A DNA stretch of 64,000 nt from Chrysogorgia sp. JL179-B06 (GCA_035772405.1 JAYKKM010000072.1:310001-374000), one strand, 5' to 3'. Positions 34,305-46,225 are shown, counted from the stretch's first letter. Notes: generated by a model from the letters alone, not told the origin. Program-made: numbers and translations.

Positions 34305-37300
34305 ACAGTTCCGAATATCTTAACCAACTACTAAAGGACAAGACGACAATTTCGAAAATGCCAAAGATCTTTCTCCATCTAGAACGACTTCTAGACGAAG
34401 GTGAGTTGTATATTTACAAATAATATTCACGACGTTGATCGCAGCCTTTGCCGCGCAACTGCGACGTTTGACGTTTTCCGGATGAACCGTTCTCAAGCGA
34501 CGGACAATTTCGTCAGGGTTGATTCCCATCAAAATTAAATTTGTTCATTTGATGTTCGAGTTTGGGATGGTCTGCGCTGGATTCCTGGTCGAACGGGCCT
34601 AGTTCGAAGTTGTTTATGTATTTTAAGTTGCTTGACCACCATTTCAATAAATAACGTGGATTTCAAGCCGCAGCGACTTAATAATTCTCCTAATTGAGTT
34701 CGAATGCTTCAGCCTTCGGTATTTATAACGAGATATAGAAAGCCTTTTGATTAAAACTGTATATACGTTGTAACAATCTTCTCAAAGCGTGTAGGAATTG
34801 AAAGGATGGCGCGCTACAGAATTAAATAATAAAACAATGCTATGAACTGTGCGCTTCTGCTTCGCTTGCGTTTCCGGGACAGTACCGAGAAAACCGCATT
34901 TCTCCGATTGTATTGTTAGAACAAAGCATGGCCTTACATGGCTTCTAGTTTTCTAGAAAACTTTCGATACTTTTGTTATGTTTTGAAAGTAAGATGTTGC
35001 GATATCATGGTTTCCACGCTTGTTACAATGTAGCAGAGACACTACTTTCCTGTGATTTTTACCGGCGATTTGTCTTGCCAGGTTAATCTCAATCTCGAGA
35101 CGTCGCTCGAAGGAGCGTTGCCGTGTTTATCTTCTGGCAAACGTTTTTGATAAATGGACTTTTTTGCCTGTTTTTTTTGTTCAAAATGGTGTTTACTTGA
35201 GCGATCATATTTAGCACCTGTTCAGTTGTATAATACCATTGGTTTTGAGTAATATATATACGTTAGACAAAACAGCTTCAATGAAGACTTAATGTATTAT
35301 AGAAATTAATTGGGAAAAACGAGTCGCTTTCGTTTAGCACGACGACTTAAATTTTTGGGTATTATTTGTGGGTTGAATATAAACTAGAATGTTTTTGTCT
35401 CTTTGCCTTGGCAATTTGCTGTCGGAATCAAGCTATATATCTAATGAGCTTCGGTCTCAAGAAGCTGTAAAACCGGAAACGTGGGTTCTTAATTGTTTAG
35501 AAAGCAGAAAATTAAACCGTGTTTTTGTTTCCAGAGTCTGAGTGTTCACTTTAAATACAATCTGTGGTTTCCCAAGCGCTGCAGCCTCGTGTAGTTGTTA
35601 GCGTCATGGTAACTTGAGATAGGCTTTCCTATCAAAGCTGTCATCATCGGGTTTTGATTGTTTCAAGCAGTTATTGTTTCACATGCTCTCAGAGCTTAGC
35701 ATTTCAACTTTTAGTTTAATTATAATTAAATGCTTCCAGAATTGCTTTTAATCAGTATGCAAATTGACAAGATTCTGTGTAGTGTATCAGGATATCTACC
35801 ATACATAATCTCTCTAGTCTATGACTATGTACTATTAAATTGGATCACTGTTTTTCATTGATCTCTCAGGCTTGCTAAAATCTTCCTTCATTGCTGAAAA
35901 TCTTCCTTCTGTGCTGAATTTGTACATTACTTAGTTCAGTGCAGGATAGACGACTTGACAGATGGCTTAGACTTGATTCATTATTAATATATTCAACTAT
36001 ATTCATAATGCTGTATATCACACACTTCTTAAAACGTTTTCCCAAAGCTTATCTTGGCATATATACAGTATACGGTTTTCCTATTGTTGGTAAATCTTCA
36101 CAGCTTAGCTATTCTACAATATGTCTAACAATTCTTATTATAACCTAGTAGCTTCCTGATCATATCACTTAAAGTCCAATAACATGAAATGCACACAGGT
36201 AGTTGTTAGTTTAATATGACAACTGTAACGAGTGAAAAGAAGAATTAATTGTTTTATCTCTCACAGTTTCACAAACTGGTTTATGCACACATTATCTTCT
36301 AGAAATATGTTTATTGTGATTCCAATTGGCAACCCAGATATGTCTAACTGTGTTTGCTTAGTAATATTTGAACAGATTAATTTATTCCATGGGCATTATG
36401 AAAATGATGATAAATGGATGTAGTGTTTGTATATGATTTGCATTTACAATTATCGTTGAGCTGCACAGTAGTTTTGTTCAAACGTGAAACCAAGTAACCC
36501 ATAAACAGTTAAAAATACTTTTTCTCTAGTATTGAATCTCACTACAATTTACATCTACTGTATTACCGTATAACCCTCTTATTCATGTCGTATAGCTTAG
36601 ACTCTGAAGCATAACTTAAAATACTCAATCAATTATTAAAAACAGAAGGCTTACTGAGTTCAGGTGACCAAACACTGGCTCCAGTAGCAGAAAATGAAAT
36701 AACTTCAGTGAAAGTCGAGAATATGTAAGAATTACTTACATATTACTTTTGACGACAATCTTGAATATTGTATCATGCCTTTCATAGTACCGTACAGTTA
36801 TTCTTCCATATAAGATATCCTTGAATGTGCAATGTCGCTTAATGTGTATTTTTAATCTAACTAACCAGGCCTCATTAATATTTTTTTGTGCCTGCAAGCA
36901 GAATTTAGAAGTTGGAAATGTGCCTGCAAACATTTTGTGTGCAAAGTGTGAACCATAGAAAACTGGAGTTTGGAAAACTTCGACGCTTGTGCTTCTGGCT
37001 TCCGAAAACAAACGCTTTGTGTCAATTTCCCACGGCCAGCTGACAACGGTAGTATGACAAGTAGATTTCAAAATATTTGCGACAAAACACTTGCAATTAA
37101 ATTCTCGAACTCGTTATAACTCCTCGTGCATTAAAAAGGTTTGCTCGTTTTCTGCTCGCCTTTTCAAAAGACACTCGATCTGACTTTCAAAACCCAGAAA
37201 AGTTCCCCATCTCGTATTTGAAATATAACCTCCAAACATCACACGTCTGAAAAATTCAAATTGAATTGGATGTAGTCGAGCCACCGCGACTTGGAAATTA

Positions 37301-40300
37301 AAGGGATGCTGAAACTGTCATTCTGGTCATTGAATTAGGAGTAAAGCGAGGTGGGGAAAGTTGCCGCAAACGATATTATTTGTTCGTTGTCTAAAAGCGT
37401 ACCTTACTTTTCAACGAAAAACTTGCATTGCATGCAATAAAACCTGAAAAATCTTACATCGCGACATGCTCCTGACAAAAATATTATTTTGAAAACGTAT
37501 ACGTCATGTAAAAACAGCTAATGAACTAAAAAATAAAATCTCTGTGCCTGCACAAACTTTCTGAATTGTTAATAGTGCCTGCAAACGTCATACTTTGTAA
37601 ACACAGTTAATAAACACAGTTAATAAACAATTAGATTAGATAAAAAATCAGCAAAAAAATTGTGCTTGCCAGGGGTGGAATTTCATCGCGGCAATTGCCG
37701 TTGTTGGAGAGGAAAATGCCGTCGATCATTGCTGGCAACAATGGCAATTTTTTGCCGTCGAGTAACTTTTTAAGTTTTTAATAGTTTTTGAGGAAATTTT
37801 AGATTTTCTCCTTAATATATTCCATCCTTATAATCTTTAATATAAAATCTTTAATTTTGTGCGAATTATATGAAATCGATCGGGCAGCCATTTTGAACAG
37901 TTTCATAAGGTAGAATTGAGATACTTCATGTAATTCGCAACGTTATGGATACTTTTACGCGAACATCCGCTGAGCCGCACATCCTATGACGTTTTAAAAT
38001 ATTGAAGAAAGTTGAATATCGCGAGAATGACCCAAGCTAAACAAATTCTTCCAAAGAAGTTGTATATATGTTTTGTTTGTATATATACATAGTCATTTTA
38101 AAATGCAAATCAGGATGAATTTCCATCACAATGAGATATACAAAGACGCTAGATTTCTATCACGATCTTTATTTTAAAAATGCCGTGGATTGGACAGAAA
38201 TTGCCGTCGAGAGCTGCTGCACTCTACGGCAATTTTTGACATCATTGCCGTGGAGAGGTTTTAGGGAAATTCCAGGCCTGATGCCTGCATAAATTGAAAA
38301 TGTGCCTGCGAGCGGCACATGCACGCGCTCGCGCGCTTTAATGAGGCCTGTAACTAACATCAACTAATATTAACGTCTTACCTTTAGAGATTAACCGTAT
38401 ACGAACTGAACTATTCCATGGTCCCTCTAATGGTCTGCCATTGCCACTTTCCACTCCTCTTAGCCTACCACCATCTAGCGGTAAACTTGTAAAAATAACT
38501 GAAAAGGTTTTTGCTCCTGTTAAAGAATTTCCCAAGGTTAGTTTGTTGGGACTAACATGGTTTAAATTCAAACATAAACTGCAATAATAATAATAATAGA
38601 ACAAAGTGTACTATGCCACCCCTATTTAAAATAATATATTAATTTAACTTTTATATAAATTTATAAATTTTGTACATGAGCAAGAGTCGTGTCACGAGCA
38701 AGTAATATACTAAAGGAGTTACTATTCACTAAAATTGTAACTCCTTTTGCACAGTCTGAACTACTTTCGCACAGTCGGAACTACTGGCAAGTTTACAAAC
38801 AATTGTTTTCACATTCTAGTTCAATTTTGTTGGCCGGATAATTGGTCCCCGGGGTTTGACGTTGAGGAAAATTGAGGCAGAGACTGGATGCAAGCTACTT
38901 GTAAGGGGGAAAGGATCGATGAAAGATAGAAAAATGGTAAGTCTATCATGGGAGCTTTCAGTGTTAGCCAAGTTAAAGGCTTTCAAATTTTAAACTCTTT
39001 CTGTAATTCTCCCCACTAGGAAGAAGAAAAACGAGGTCAACCAAATTACGAACACTTAGAAGAGGATTTACATGTTCTTATCGCTGTAGAAGACACACAG
39101 GAGAGAGCTAGTATCAGATTAGATAAAGCAGTCGATGAGATTAAGATCCTGATGAAACCTGTGGTATGACATTTTATGCCTTACAGCTTCTGATGATTAT
39201 TACAATGGAGCCTCGCTATAGCGCGGTAGTTGGGGTCCATAGTGGAGACCGTGTTATAGATGAAGTGCATTATAGATGAAGCGCGTTATTGTGAGTTATT
39301 GGGCAAATCTCTTTCCCTCTGTCATTTGAGAAGAAATCGCTTCATTCTCGTCAACGTTTCATCAAACATGTGGCAATCGTTGGGTGTAACATTTATTTTT
39401 AGAAGACAGAAGCGGATCTCTGCGAAGAAAGTACATGTATGTAGAAACCTCGAGTAATGATTGGTTCTTAATTCCAGAGTTGTGATTGGCTACAGATGAT
39501 CCAAAATTAATACAAGACCGAAGTTTGAAGTTAGAAGTCGGCACTGATCGCACTGCCGCATTGTTCTATCTCGTAATAATCGCGATCATTCGGGACGTTC
39601 AACAATTGTTAAGATCATTTAAATTGTCTCTAGTGATCATAATAACCGGGAAAAGTGAAATTTTTGGGGTCCAAGGATAAACCGCGTTATACCGAGTTGC
39701 ATGTTCAGGCCTCTCACATTCAAAATCCGACGCGAGCGGTCTATCACGCGCGCAGATTAGGCTGCGTGCGCGATTAATTAACAAAATATCGCGCCTACAG
39801 ATTCGGTTGTGCACGTGATTAATGAACAACAAAAAAGAAAAAACTTTACTTAGACAGGGTAGTCATTTAGAAATTGTATCTAGCAACAAATTTGGATCTA
39901 GCAACAAATTAAAATATTCGATTAAAAACTCGAAAATCTCCACAGGCTAAAAAACTTCAAACGAAAAAACCCACTTGTGATTTGATATAGAAAACGATCA
40001 ACTTACCCCAAAATCACTTGCTTGTTGTGGCCCGATGTCAACTCTCTCATTCGCAGGTTTTGCTTTCTCGATACTTATGCTTGGTGACATAGTTTGTCCC
40101 GTCTGTGTAGGCCTTTACTGCTTTTTTAATCGACCCTTTACAATTAGGACGCGCGAAGATGGCATCTTTGTTACGGGCGCAAACCTTACACCACACAAAG
40201 TTAACAAACTTCCGACCTCCTTCTTCGATTGTCTTATGACCAATGAGGATATCTTTCCCCCAACTTTTAAATGTATTTATGTCAACTTTGTTGCCTTTGT

Positions 40301-43300
40301 TACCCGTCGCCATTTATCATATACTGAAACATGTATAAAATTATCTTGGAAAGTCTATCTGCCAGGCGAGCGGAAGTGGACATTTGCGCGCGCGATATAT
40401 CGCGCACGTGACACTGATGGGGCGCGTGGCTGCGCGCGTCCCACTGAGAGGCCTGCATGTTATAACAATGCTCTATAGCGAGGCTCCACTTATTGAAAAC
40501 ATCTTTGATTATTGTACATCTTATCCATAGAAGGATGGTGATGATGAAATCAAACGAGAACAACTGGGGACATTGGCACTGATTAATGGGACGTATAGGC
40601 CACCTGGTAATTATAATAATCATAGTGCTTCATTGGTCTTATTAGCATAAAAGTAGCATTGGTATATCTTAGAAAGAAAATGCTATTTGTGTTCATGTTT
40701 CCTGTGGACTTTCAAAAAGTAATTTTTCAACAAAACAATTGGCAACCCGGTTGTCGTTGTTTGTTTAGTTGTAACAAACTGGAAAACTCAAACAATACAA
40801 TTACAGCACTACCGGTTGCTTACTTAGTTAGAATATCAAATAAAAAGCCATTTAGTTGAATTGTTTCTTTTGTATTTTAGGGGGTAATTCCAACATGAAT
40901 GTATTAAGTCCACCAGGAACTCCTGGTTCAGGGGCTTTTCCTGGAGGTCAAAGACCATCAGGTACAACGTTTTGTACAAGTTTAGAGATACTTAAACTAC
41001 TGACATTATTTTCATTTTCATGTGTTAAAATGCCTCATGTTTGAGATTTTTAGATATTTACAATCTTCAATGGCACTTTTGATAGAAATTGCTTTTAATA
41101 TTATTATCAACTAAAGTTTCATCTTGTTGCCTTTTACCCTTGCTAAAGTTGGTTCACAATTCACAAGAAGTGACATCAACCAAGGGACGTGCAAGATTTT
41201 GCAGAGTGACTCAATAGTGAAAGTTAAATAGCATATTGAGTACTTGTTTTTCTAAACAGGTCTGTTCTGAGATTCAACCTGAAATTGCTAATAATCAATA
41301 ATCTGTGGAAATGCAACACTATGTCAACTACATTCAAAATAAAAATAAATACGAAAGCTGCTAAGTTTTCAAAACAACTGGAAATAATATGATAAACTGG
41401 ATTACAATAGGTTTCAGAGACTGCCAGAGGCTGTAGGACAAGGGTCGTTTGTGAGACCAAGGGCAAATCTTTTTCTATATGGATTGACCAAAGCGGTAAA
41501 TAACATATTAATTTTTTTATTATACAAGGTGAAAGACTTGAGTTACTTTAGATTGGTAAATTTGGATAAGGAAAGGAAAACAAATCAAAATGCTTTAGTT
41601 TTGTTATGATATACCTGTAGTTATTTCCAGCTTAGTTGAATCAAACATATTACTCCTGTGCTGCAACGCCTTCACCTATCAGGGCCAGAATACCTATCAG
41701 GGCCAGAATAGACTTCAAGATTCTTCTACTCACATACAAAGCTCTTCATAATCAGGCTCCGGAATACATTACAGAACTCCTTACACCATATAATCCCTTA
41801 CACCATATAATCCCTTACGTTCATTAAGGTCTACAAACCAACATCTACTATTTGTTCCAAAGTCGAAAACAAAGAATTACGGAGACAGATCATTTACAGT
41901 TGTCTCTGCTAAACTCTGGAACTCGTTACCACTAACTATTAGAAAGTCAGATTCAGCTACTAGTTTTAAATCTTCTCTAAAAACATATCTTTTTGAAAAT
42001 TATTTTATTAACAAGTAACTTTTAAAGATAGTATAGCTTGATTGTATTTATTTATTTTAGAATTCTCTTTTAAAAACGTTTATAGAAAACTTTCATAGAT
42101 AGTATAATTTGATTGTAATTTATTTATTTTAGAATTCTCTCTACATGTAAAGCATTGAGACTTGTGTAATGCTCTATTAAATATTATTATTATTATTATG
42201 TTAGTTTTTTATTTTCCATTTATTAATAAAGCAAAAATCACAATAAAGAATTTTAGCATTTAGGATTCCATGACTGTCGTCAGATATCGCAAAAAAAACA
42301 CCTGCTCACGCAGCCATTCAAATTGCAGCAATGCCTATTAGGATCCCGCCAGCTCACAATCAATAAAAAATAAATGGGGTTATTAATTTTAAATTTTGTT
42401 GATATAGTGTTGATATAGTGTTCAGGTAATCTGGTTGAATCTCCCCAAATGAGAAAACTCTCTTCATATTTCACTGTTGAATCACTGTGCAACATATTTA
42501 TGTATCAAAAGTAATATTTGGCATTTCACTCGGTTAAACTACATGTTAATTCTAAGGATTTATGGTGAAATTTCGATTGTTGGAATATATATATTTTAAG
42601 ACCAAACCGGGACCAGTTGCAACAAATGCAACTTCAAGGCCTTCCGGCTGGAATTGAACCTGCGATGCTAGTGCAGTGCTCTGACCACTGAGCTACGGAG
42701 GCTGTTCCCGAGAGCCTATAGTCACAAGTTTTGTATAATACACTATAGTGGTGGTAATGCCGGGATACGATTCTGGGTCTTTATGTATCCCTAGATTCAA
42801 TTGACGTCACTTAATGTGAATAGTAAACCAACTTTTAGTAGGGGAAGGAGATATCAACATGAAACTTGATGATAATATTGAGCAATTTTTATCAGAAAGT
42901 GCCAAAGATTATAAATATAAAAAAGTGCAAACATGGGATAGACACTTTCATGCTTACAACTACTTTTCTAATTGTTTAAAGCTTCGAACCATATGTCGTC
43001 ACAGATTGGGGGAGTTGATTTTGGATTTTCCACCAGAGGAGGTGTCATGGATCTGCCTTTAGATGCATCATTCATTGGTAAATGGATCGCACTACATATA
43101 TCTTGATTAGCTAAAACTTATTTTATGACGTGAATTCTTACAGTAGGATTTGAAAACTAGCCATCCCAAACATTTGGAGATTAAGAGAGTCTGCCATTAG
43201 CCTCTTGAACAGCACTGTGGCAGTTTTAAAAAGCAACGTACCATTGACTGTGAATCATGATCAAGTGATCATGTTGTCTCTGGGTTTTTTTTTGTGGAAA

Positions 43301-45226
43301 GCAAGTGATAATGTACAGAATAAGTTAGAATTTAAAGGTGCCGTCAAGTCCGTTCTGCGTATGTCCACGTTTCTGTTTACATTGTTTGTTTACATATTTG
43401 CATTATATAAACATTGAACATGAAGTGGTATTGCGGATTTGTTTTCCACACTTGAGATTTTCCACCTAAAAAGCATGTTATTACTTATAAGAAGCTGTTC
43501 TGTTCCTAAATGTGGATAATACTGTATGTCAAATTGAGTCCCCCATGTTTGAAATATCACACATGCATGCGCCGAACGAACTTGACGGCACCTTTAACAA
43601 CAGATAATATATGATCAATAAGTTTTGCATGGCGATATTATAAAATCAATCAATAAACTTTGTGGCTTTCACCATGTTTAATTAATGTATCTGAGCTTTC
43701 GGCCCGTATACCGTGTCGTCTTCAGAGAAACTAGCATAATGCCATAAAAGTTTGCTAACAGGAAGGCAAACCTCTAAATGAGGAAGGCAAACCACATGGC
43801 ATTTGCCACAGGAAGGCAAACCTCTAAATGACATTTGGACAAGCCGTTTCAAACTTTCATAACACGGATATTTATAAATTTTAGTTTATTATTTTATTTA
43901 AAGTGCCTATGACATGAAAATTTGGTTCATCTTATTTAAAAGAACTACTAAAATAATTAAGAAAATCAATTTACAGCTTTTCCATATTTCACTTAGTTGT
44001 GGAGTTATTTAGACTTATATGATATTCAAATGAGATGATTTATGACGTCACAAGTTGTGCACAACATTTTAACATATTGGAAAAGCGCATATATTTAAGA
44101 TTATTGAAGGAAATCACTTGGAACTTTGAATGTGCATACAGACCACTAAACTGGAGAACATAGTTTTAGTTTTATGGTCGCCATGGTAAATGATTAGATT
44201 CCAGACCTCTTGATTTTCAAAACAAAATGATTTGTTTTCTTTTCGGTGGAAAACATTTTCGAATTGGTACTGGTTGAATAGATTTGCACTAACTTAACTG
44301 ATTTGAAACTGAAGTTTGACGTTGGTGCAAAGCCTACTATGTTAGAAAACGAAGATTTTTTTCAAAGAGACGTAGTGGTCTGGGAACTATACTATTACTG
44401 TTGTAACATTAAAACTTGAACGATCTTATTCCGTTTAGTGGTCTGTATCGACATGCAAAGTTTCAAGTGATTTCGTTCAATAATCTTAAAGATATACACG
44501 ATCTTCCAATATGTTAAAATGTTTGCACAACTTGTGACGTCATAGATCATCACATTTGAATATCATATAAGTCTAAATATCTCACGAACTAAGTGAAATA
44601 TGGAAAAGCTTTAAATTGATATTCTTAATTATTTTAAGAGTTCTTTCAAATAAGATAAACTTAATTTTCATGTCATAGGCACTTTAACTATTTTCAGTTT
44701 TATCTGCATATTTTCGTTCCTGTCAATTAGTATTAATAATATGCAAATTTAGAATAATTAGACCCATTGAAGTTGCGTGATACATGTTTGCGCACGCAAG
44801 CCTCACGTTTCTAATGTTGATGTTAGCAAACTTTTATGGCATTATGCTAGTTTCTCTGAAGACGACCCGGGTATACTGGCCGAAAGCTCAGATTTATTAA
44901 ACATGGTGAAAACCACAACATTTATTGATTGATTTTAACGGCAGGAAATCTGTAGAATATATTTGGCTTAGGCAAGTGAAACTGGCCATCAAAGGAAGGT
45001 AAAAAACCTGATTATTATAATTGCACATGTACATGTATATACCTAATTTATTTAAGAAATGCCTACCAAATGTCACATACAGTACATCTCCCTTGAATTA
45101 AAGTTGTATTGTGAAATTAAACATGTATTGTTTATTGTTTTTAAATTAGATAATGGACTTTTTGGGTTGGGGGGCAATCCTAAACTACGAAGAGGTTTGA
45201 TACGAGAACACCCTTACTCAAGATGA
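34301..45226 (+). CDS. QKI: Quaking-type STAR RNA-binding protein, 9 exons
   Basis: Exons: 34301-34400, 38388-38536, 38820-38936, 39020-39163, 40531-40606, 40881-40961, 41437-41495, 43005-43077, 45150-45226 (stop TGA). All are GT-AG and in frame, 291 aa. The ATG follows an in-frame TAA. QUA1: YLNQLLKDK...[36 protein letters not shown] (GPRG loop), [36 protein letters not shown]2: [18 protein letters not shown]. The tail ends [14 protein letters not shown], like the RxHPYxR nuclear-localisation tail of vertebrate QKI-5. STAR proteins dimerise by QUA1 and bind ACUAAY-type sites to control splicing, stability and translation. Exon 7 has a weak pyrimidine tract and is the least certain. The gene is divergent from DNAJC8. 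Confidence 0.95.
34401..37661. other. QKI intron 1, left part: no gene
   Basis: About 3.3 kb without recognisable exons. A minus-strand frame at 36736-37071 (111 aa) has no known domain. 'gcctgcaa(a/g)c' recurs several times from 36890 to 38290, suggesting an old repeat that the hAT-like element at 37670 interrupts. Confidence 0.35.
37670..38280. mobile_element. hAT-like MITE in QKI intron 1
   Basis: Ends are CAGGGGTGGAATTTC and GAAATTCCAGGCCTG. Flanking 8-mers GTGCTTGC (37662-37669) and ATGCCTGC (38281-38288) agree at 6 of 8 positions, consistent with an aged 8-bp hAT target-site duplication. 'ggcaattgccg'-type blocks recur inside. No coding. The right end is about 107 bp before exon 2. Confidence 0.65.
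39206..40488. mobile_element. DNA transposon remnant in QKI intron 4
   Basis: Inverted ends TGGAGCCTCGCTATAG and CTATAGCGAGGCTCCA enclose 1.28 kb. A second inner inverted pair (gcaggcctctcag-type, 39700 and 40450) suggests nesting. The element carries a zinc-finger-like ORF on the minus strand (40047-40313). No complete transposase remains. Confidence 0.6.
40047..40313 (-). pseudogene. Zinc-finger-like N-terminal fragment of a hAT-related ORF
   Basis: The 88-aa frame starts [20 protein letters not shown], then [42 protein letters not shown]...FxxGTxxVTKHxxxxH resembles the BED/TTF-type fingers at the N-terminus of hAT-derived proteins. The frame stops at CE just past the finger. A neighbouring frame stays open ([18 protein letters not shown]), so a frameshift has probably truncated it. 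It lies in a QKI intron on the opposite strand. The plus-strand 147-codon frame over the same bases is a shadow. Confidence 0.45.
41640..42200 (+). pseudogene. Non-LTR RT C-terminus (CR1/L2-like) in QKI intron 7
   Basis: [20 protein letters not shown] then [19 protein letters not shown], followed in another frame by [19 protein letters not shown] and [15 protein letters not shown]. This is the typical end of a CR1/L2-type reverse transcriptase, then a 3'UTR and an (ATT)n tail at 42183-42198. Two short tandem duplications break it: 18 bp (the doubled PIRARI, in frame) and 17 bp ('ccttacaccatataatc', frame-shifting). Confidence 0.7.
42511..42785 (-). repeat. SINE-A, near full length, in QKI intron 7
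   Basis: 'taatatttggcatttcactc' through 'ccttccggctggaattgaac', an antisense box A ('ctgaccactgagctacggag') and the 5' block 'ggtggtaatgccgggatacg'. Unlike other copies it has no long TA tail. Confidence 0.75.
43336..43593. mobile_element. TTAA-flanked MITE in QKI intron 8
   Basis: TTAA at 43332-43335 and 43594-43597. Ends AGGTGCCGTCAAGTCCGTTC and GAACGAACTTGACGGCACCT are near-perfect inverted repeats. 258 bp, non-coding. Confidence 0.75.
43642..44937. mobile_element. Outer foldback element in QKI intron 8
   Basis: Arms of about 115 bp (43642-43765 and 44822-44937): 'aaatcaatcaataaac', 'caccatgttta', 'ctgagctttcggcccgtata' and 'actagcataatgccataaaa', mirrored on the right. TA flanks both ends (TA|AAATC, GATTT|TA). 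It is related to 26438-26665. The element at 43902-44683 has inserted inside it. The right end is 212 bp before exon 9. Confidence 0.75.
43902..44683. mobile_element. Inner TTAA-flanked foldback element
   Basis: TTAA at 43898-43901 and 44684-44687. Ends AGTGCCTATGACATGAAAAT and ATTTTCATGTCATAGGCACT. The arms extend for about 200 bp ('cttttccatatttcactta', 'gacgtcacaagttgtgcaca' and complements). No coding. Confidence 0.8.
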
Positions 45227-45329
45227 AAATATTAACAGGTACCGTAAGAACCATTAGCTTATTTTACAGAAAATAATCTAGCTTTCTTGCTATAATTTGT
45301 TCTTTAGCTGGTTAATTAATTAATAATTC

Positions 45330-45995
45330 ATACCAGCTGTTGTGGTCTAGTGGTTACCACATACACACGTAAAAATCTCACAGGTTGTAACAAGGTTGTT
45401 GGTTCAACATGCCTTTAACAGTGTTGTCAGCATGATAGAACATGACTGTTACAATAACAGCACTGTTCAAGCATGTTTCAACATGTGACAGGCTTGTTGA
45501 ATCGACAGCAGTTGTTCATACCAGCTTGATAGAACAACCAAGTTCATGGCTGTTGTAACAATGCTGTTCAACCTTGTTATTTCATCATGCTCTGACAACA
45601 TGTTGTATCATGTATGAACAATGTTGTTCAACGCTGTTCAAGTCTGTTCGATCATCAGCCATGAACAATACTGTTCTAACATCCATGAACAGGCCTGTTG
45701 ACAACCCTGTTCAAGCTGGCCAGCTCAAGCCTGTCAATATCAACCATGTTTTTGGCTGTTACCGGTAAAAACAGACTGCGTTTTTACGTGTGTATGTCTA
45801 TAAGAGCTGGGAGACAGGTTCAAATCCTGGGTTGGACCACCACTCAGGGTCTTATAATAATTGAGGAGAAAGTGCTGCCTTTGCAATAATACCAGCAAAT
45901 GGTAAGACTTTCGCATCTTCTCGGAACCCCTATCAATTGGGCTTCTAGCCTGTTGGGTATTCTGTTCACCTAAAACTGAGTGATAAATCTAATAC
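45330..45995 (+). repeat. tRNA-derived SINE-C split by a MITE
   Basis: The left piece has a box A (TGGTCTAGTGGTTA, 45342-45355). The right piece (45798 on) has box B GGTTCAAATCC (45817-45827), a closing CCACC, and the tail 'attgggcttctagcctgttg' and 'gagtgataaatctaat' also seen at 16872-16992. Joining across the inserted element restores a tRNA-like head with the normal box A to box B distance. Confidence 0.65.
45359..45797. mobile_element. MITE inserted between box A and box B of a SINE
   Basis: Perfect 17-bp ends ACATACACACGTAAAAA and TTTTTACGTGTGTATGT. The 400-bp interior is built from variants of 'tgttcaac' and 'catgttg' in both orientations (over fifteen). No coding frame and no clear target-site duplication. 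Confidence 0.65.
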
Positions 45996-46191
45996 CCTCC
46001 ATAATTTATGAATGAAAGTTGTTATCTTTGTGTATTGTTATTAATAAAACAACTTGACAAATATGTACTGTAAAATGAAAACTAATATGTGTTGGTGAGT
46101 ACATTATCTTATTTAAAAACCATAAACAATAATTAGTTTGCATTTGTGTATTCTCTAATTTTTAACAATCTGTTTTTCTTCTTCTAACAGG

Positions 46192-46225
46192 TAATGTAGT
46201 TGTAAAATAACATCACACAAAAGAA
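46192..46225 (+). other. Possible alternative last exon of QKI
   Basis: A strong acceptor (TTTTTCTTCTTCTAACAG ending at 46191) could join exon 8 in phase and give the short tail G-NVVVK-stop. Alternatively it could accept the donor at 45239 (ACAG|GTACCG), 13 nt past the main stop, as a 3'UTR exon. Vertebrate QKI uses alternative last exons to make nuclear and cytoplasmic isoforms. Confidence 0.35.

Noticed and set aside
40035..40478. 147-codon plus-strand frame
   Set aside because: It is the shadow of the zinc-finger-like frame on the opposite strand and lies inside a transposon remnant.
42859..43062. 67-codon frame starting [10 protein letters not shown] as a separate gene
   Set aside because: Its 3' half overlaps QKI exon 8 in another frame and its 5' part is the arm of a repeat also seen at 10450-10520.
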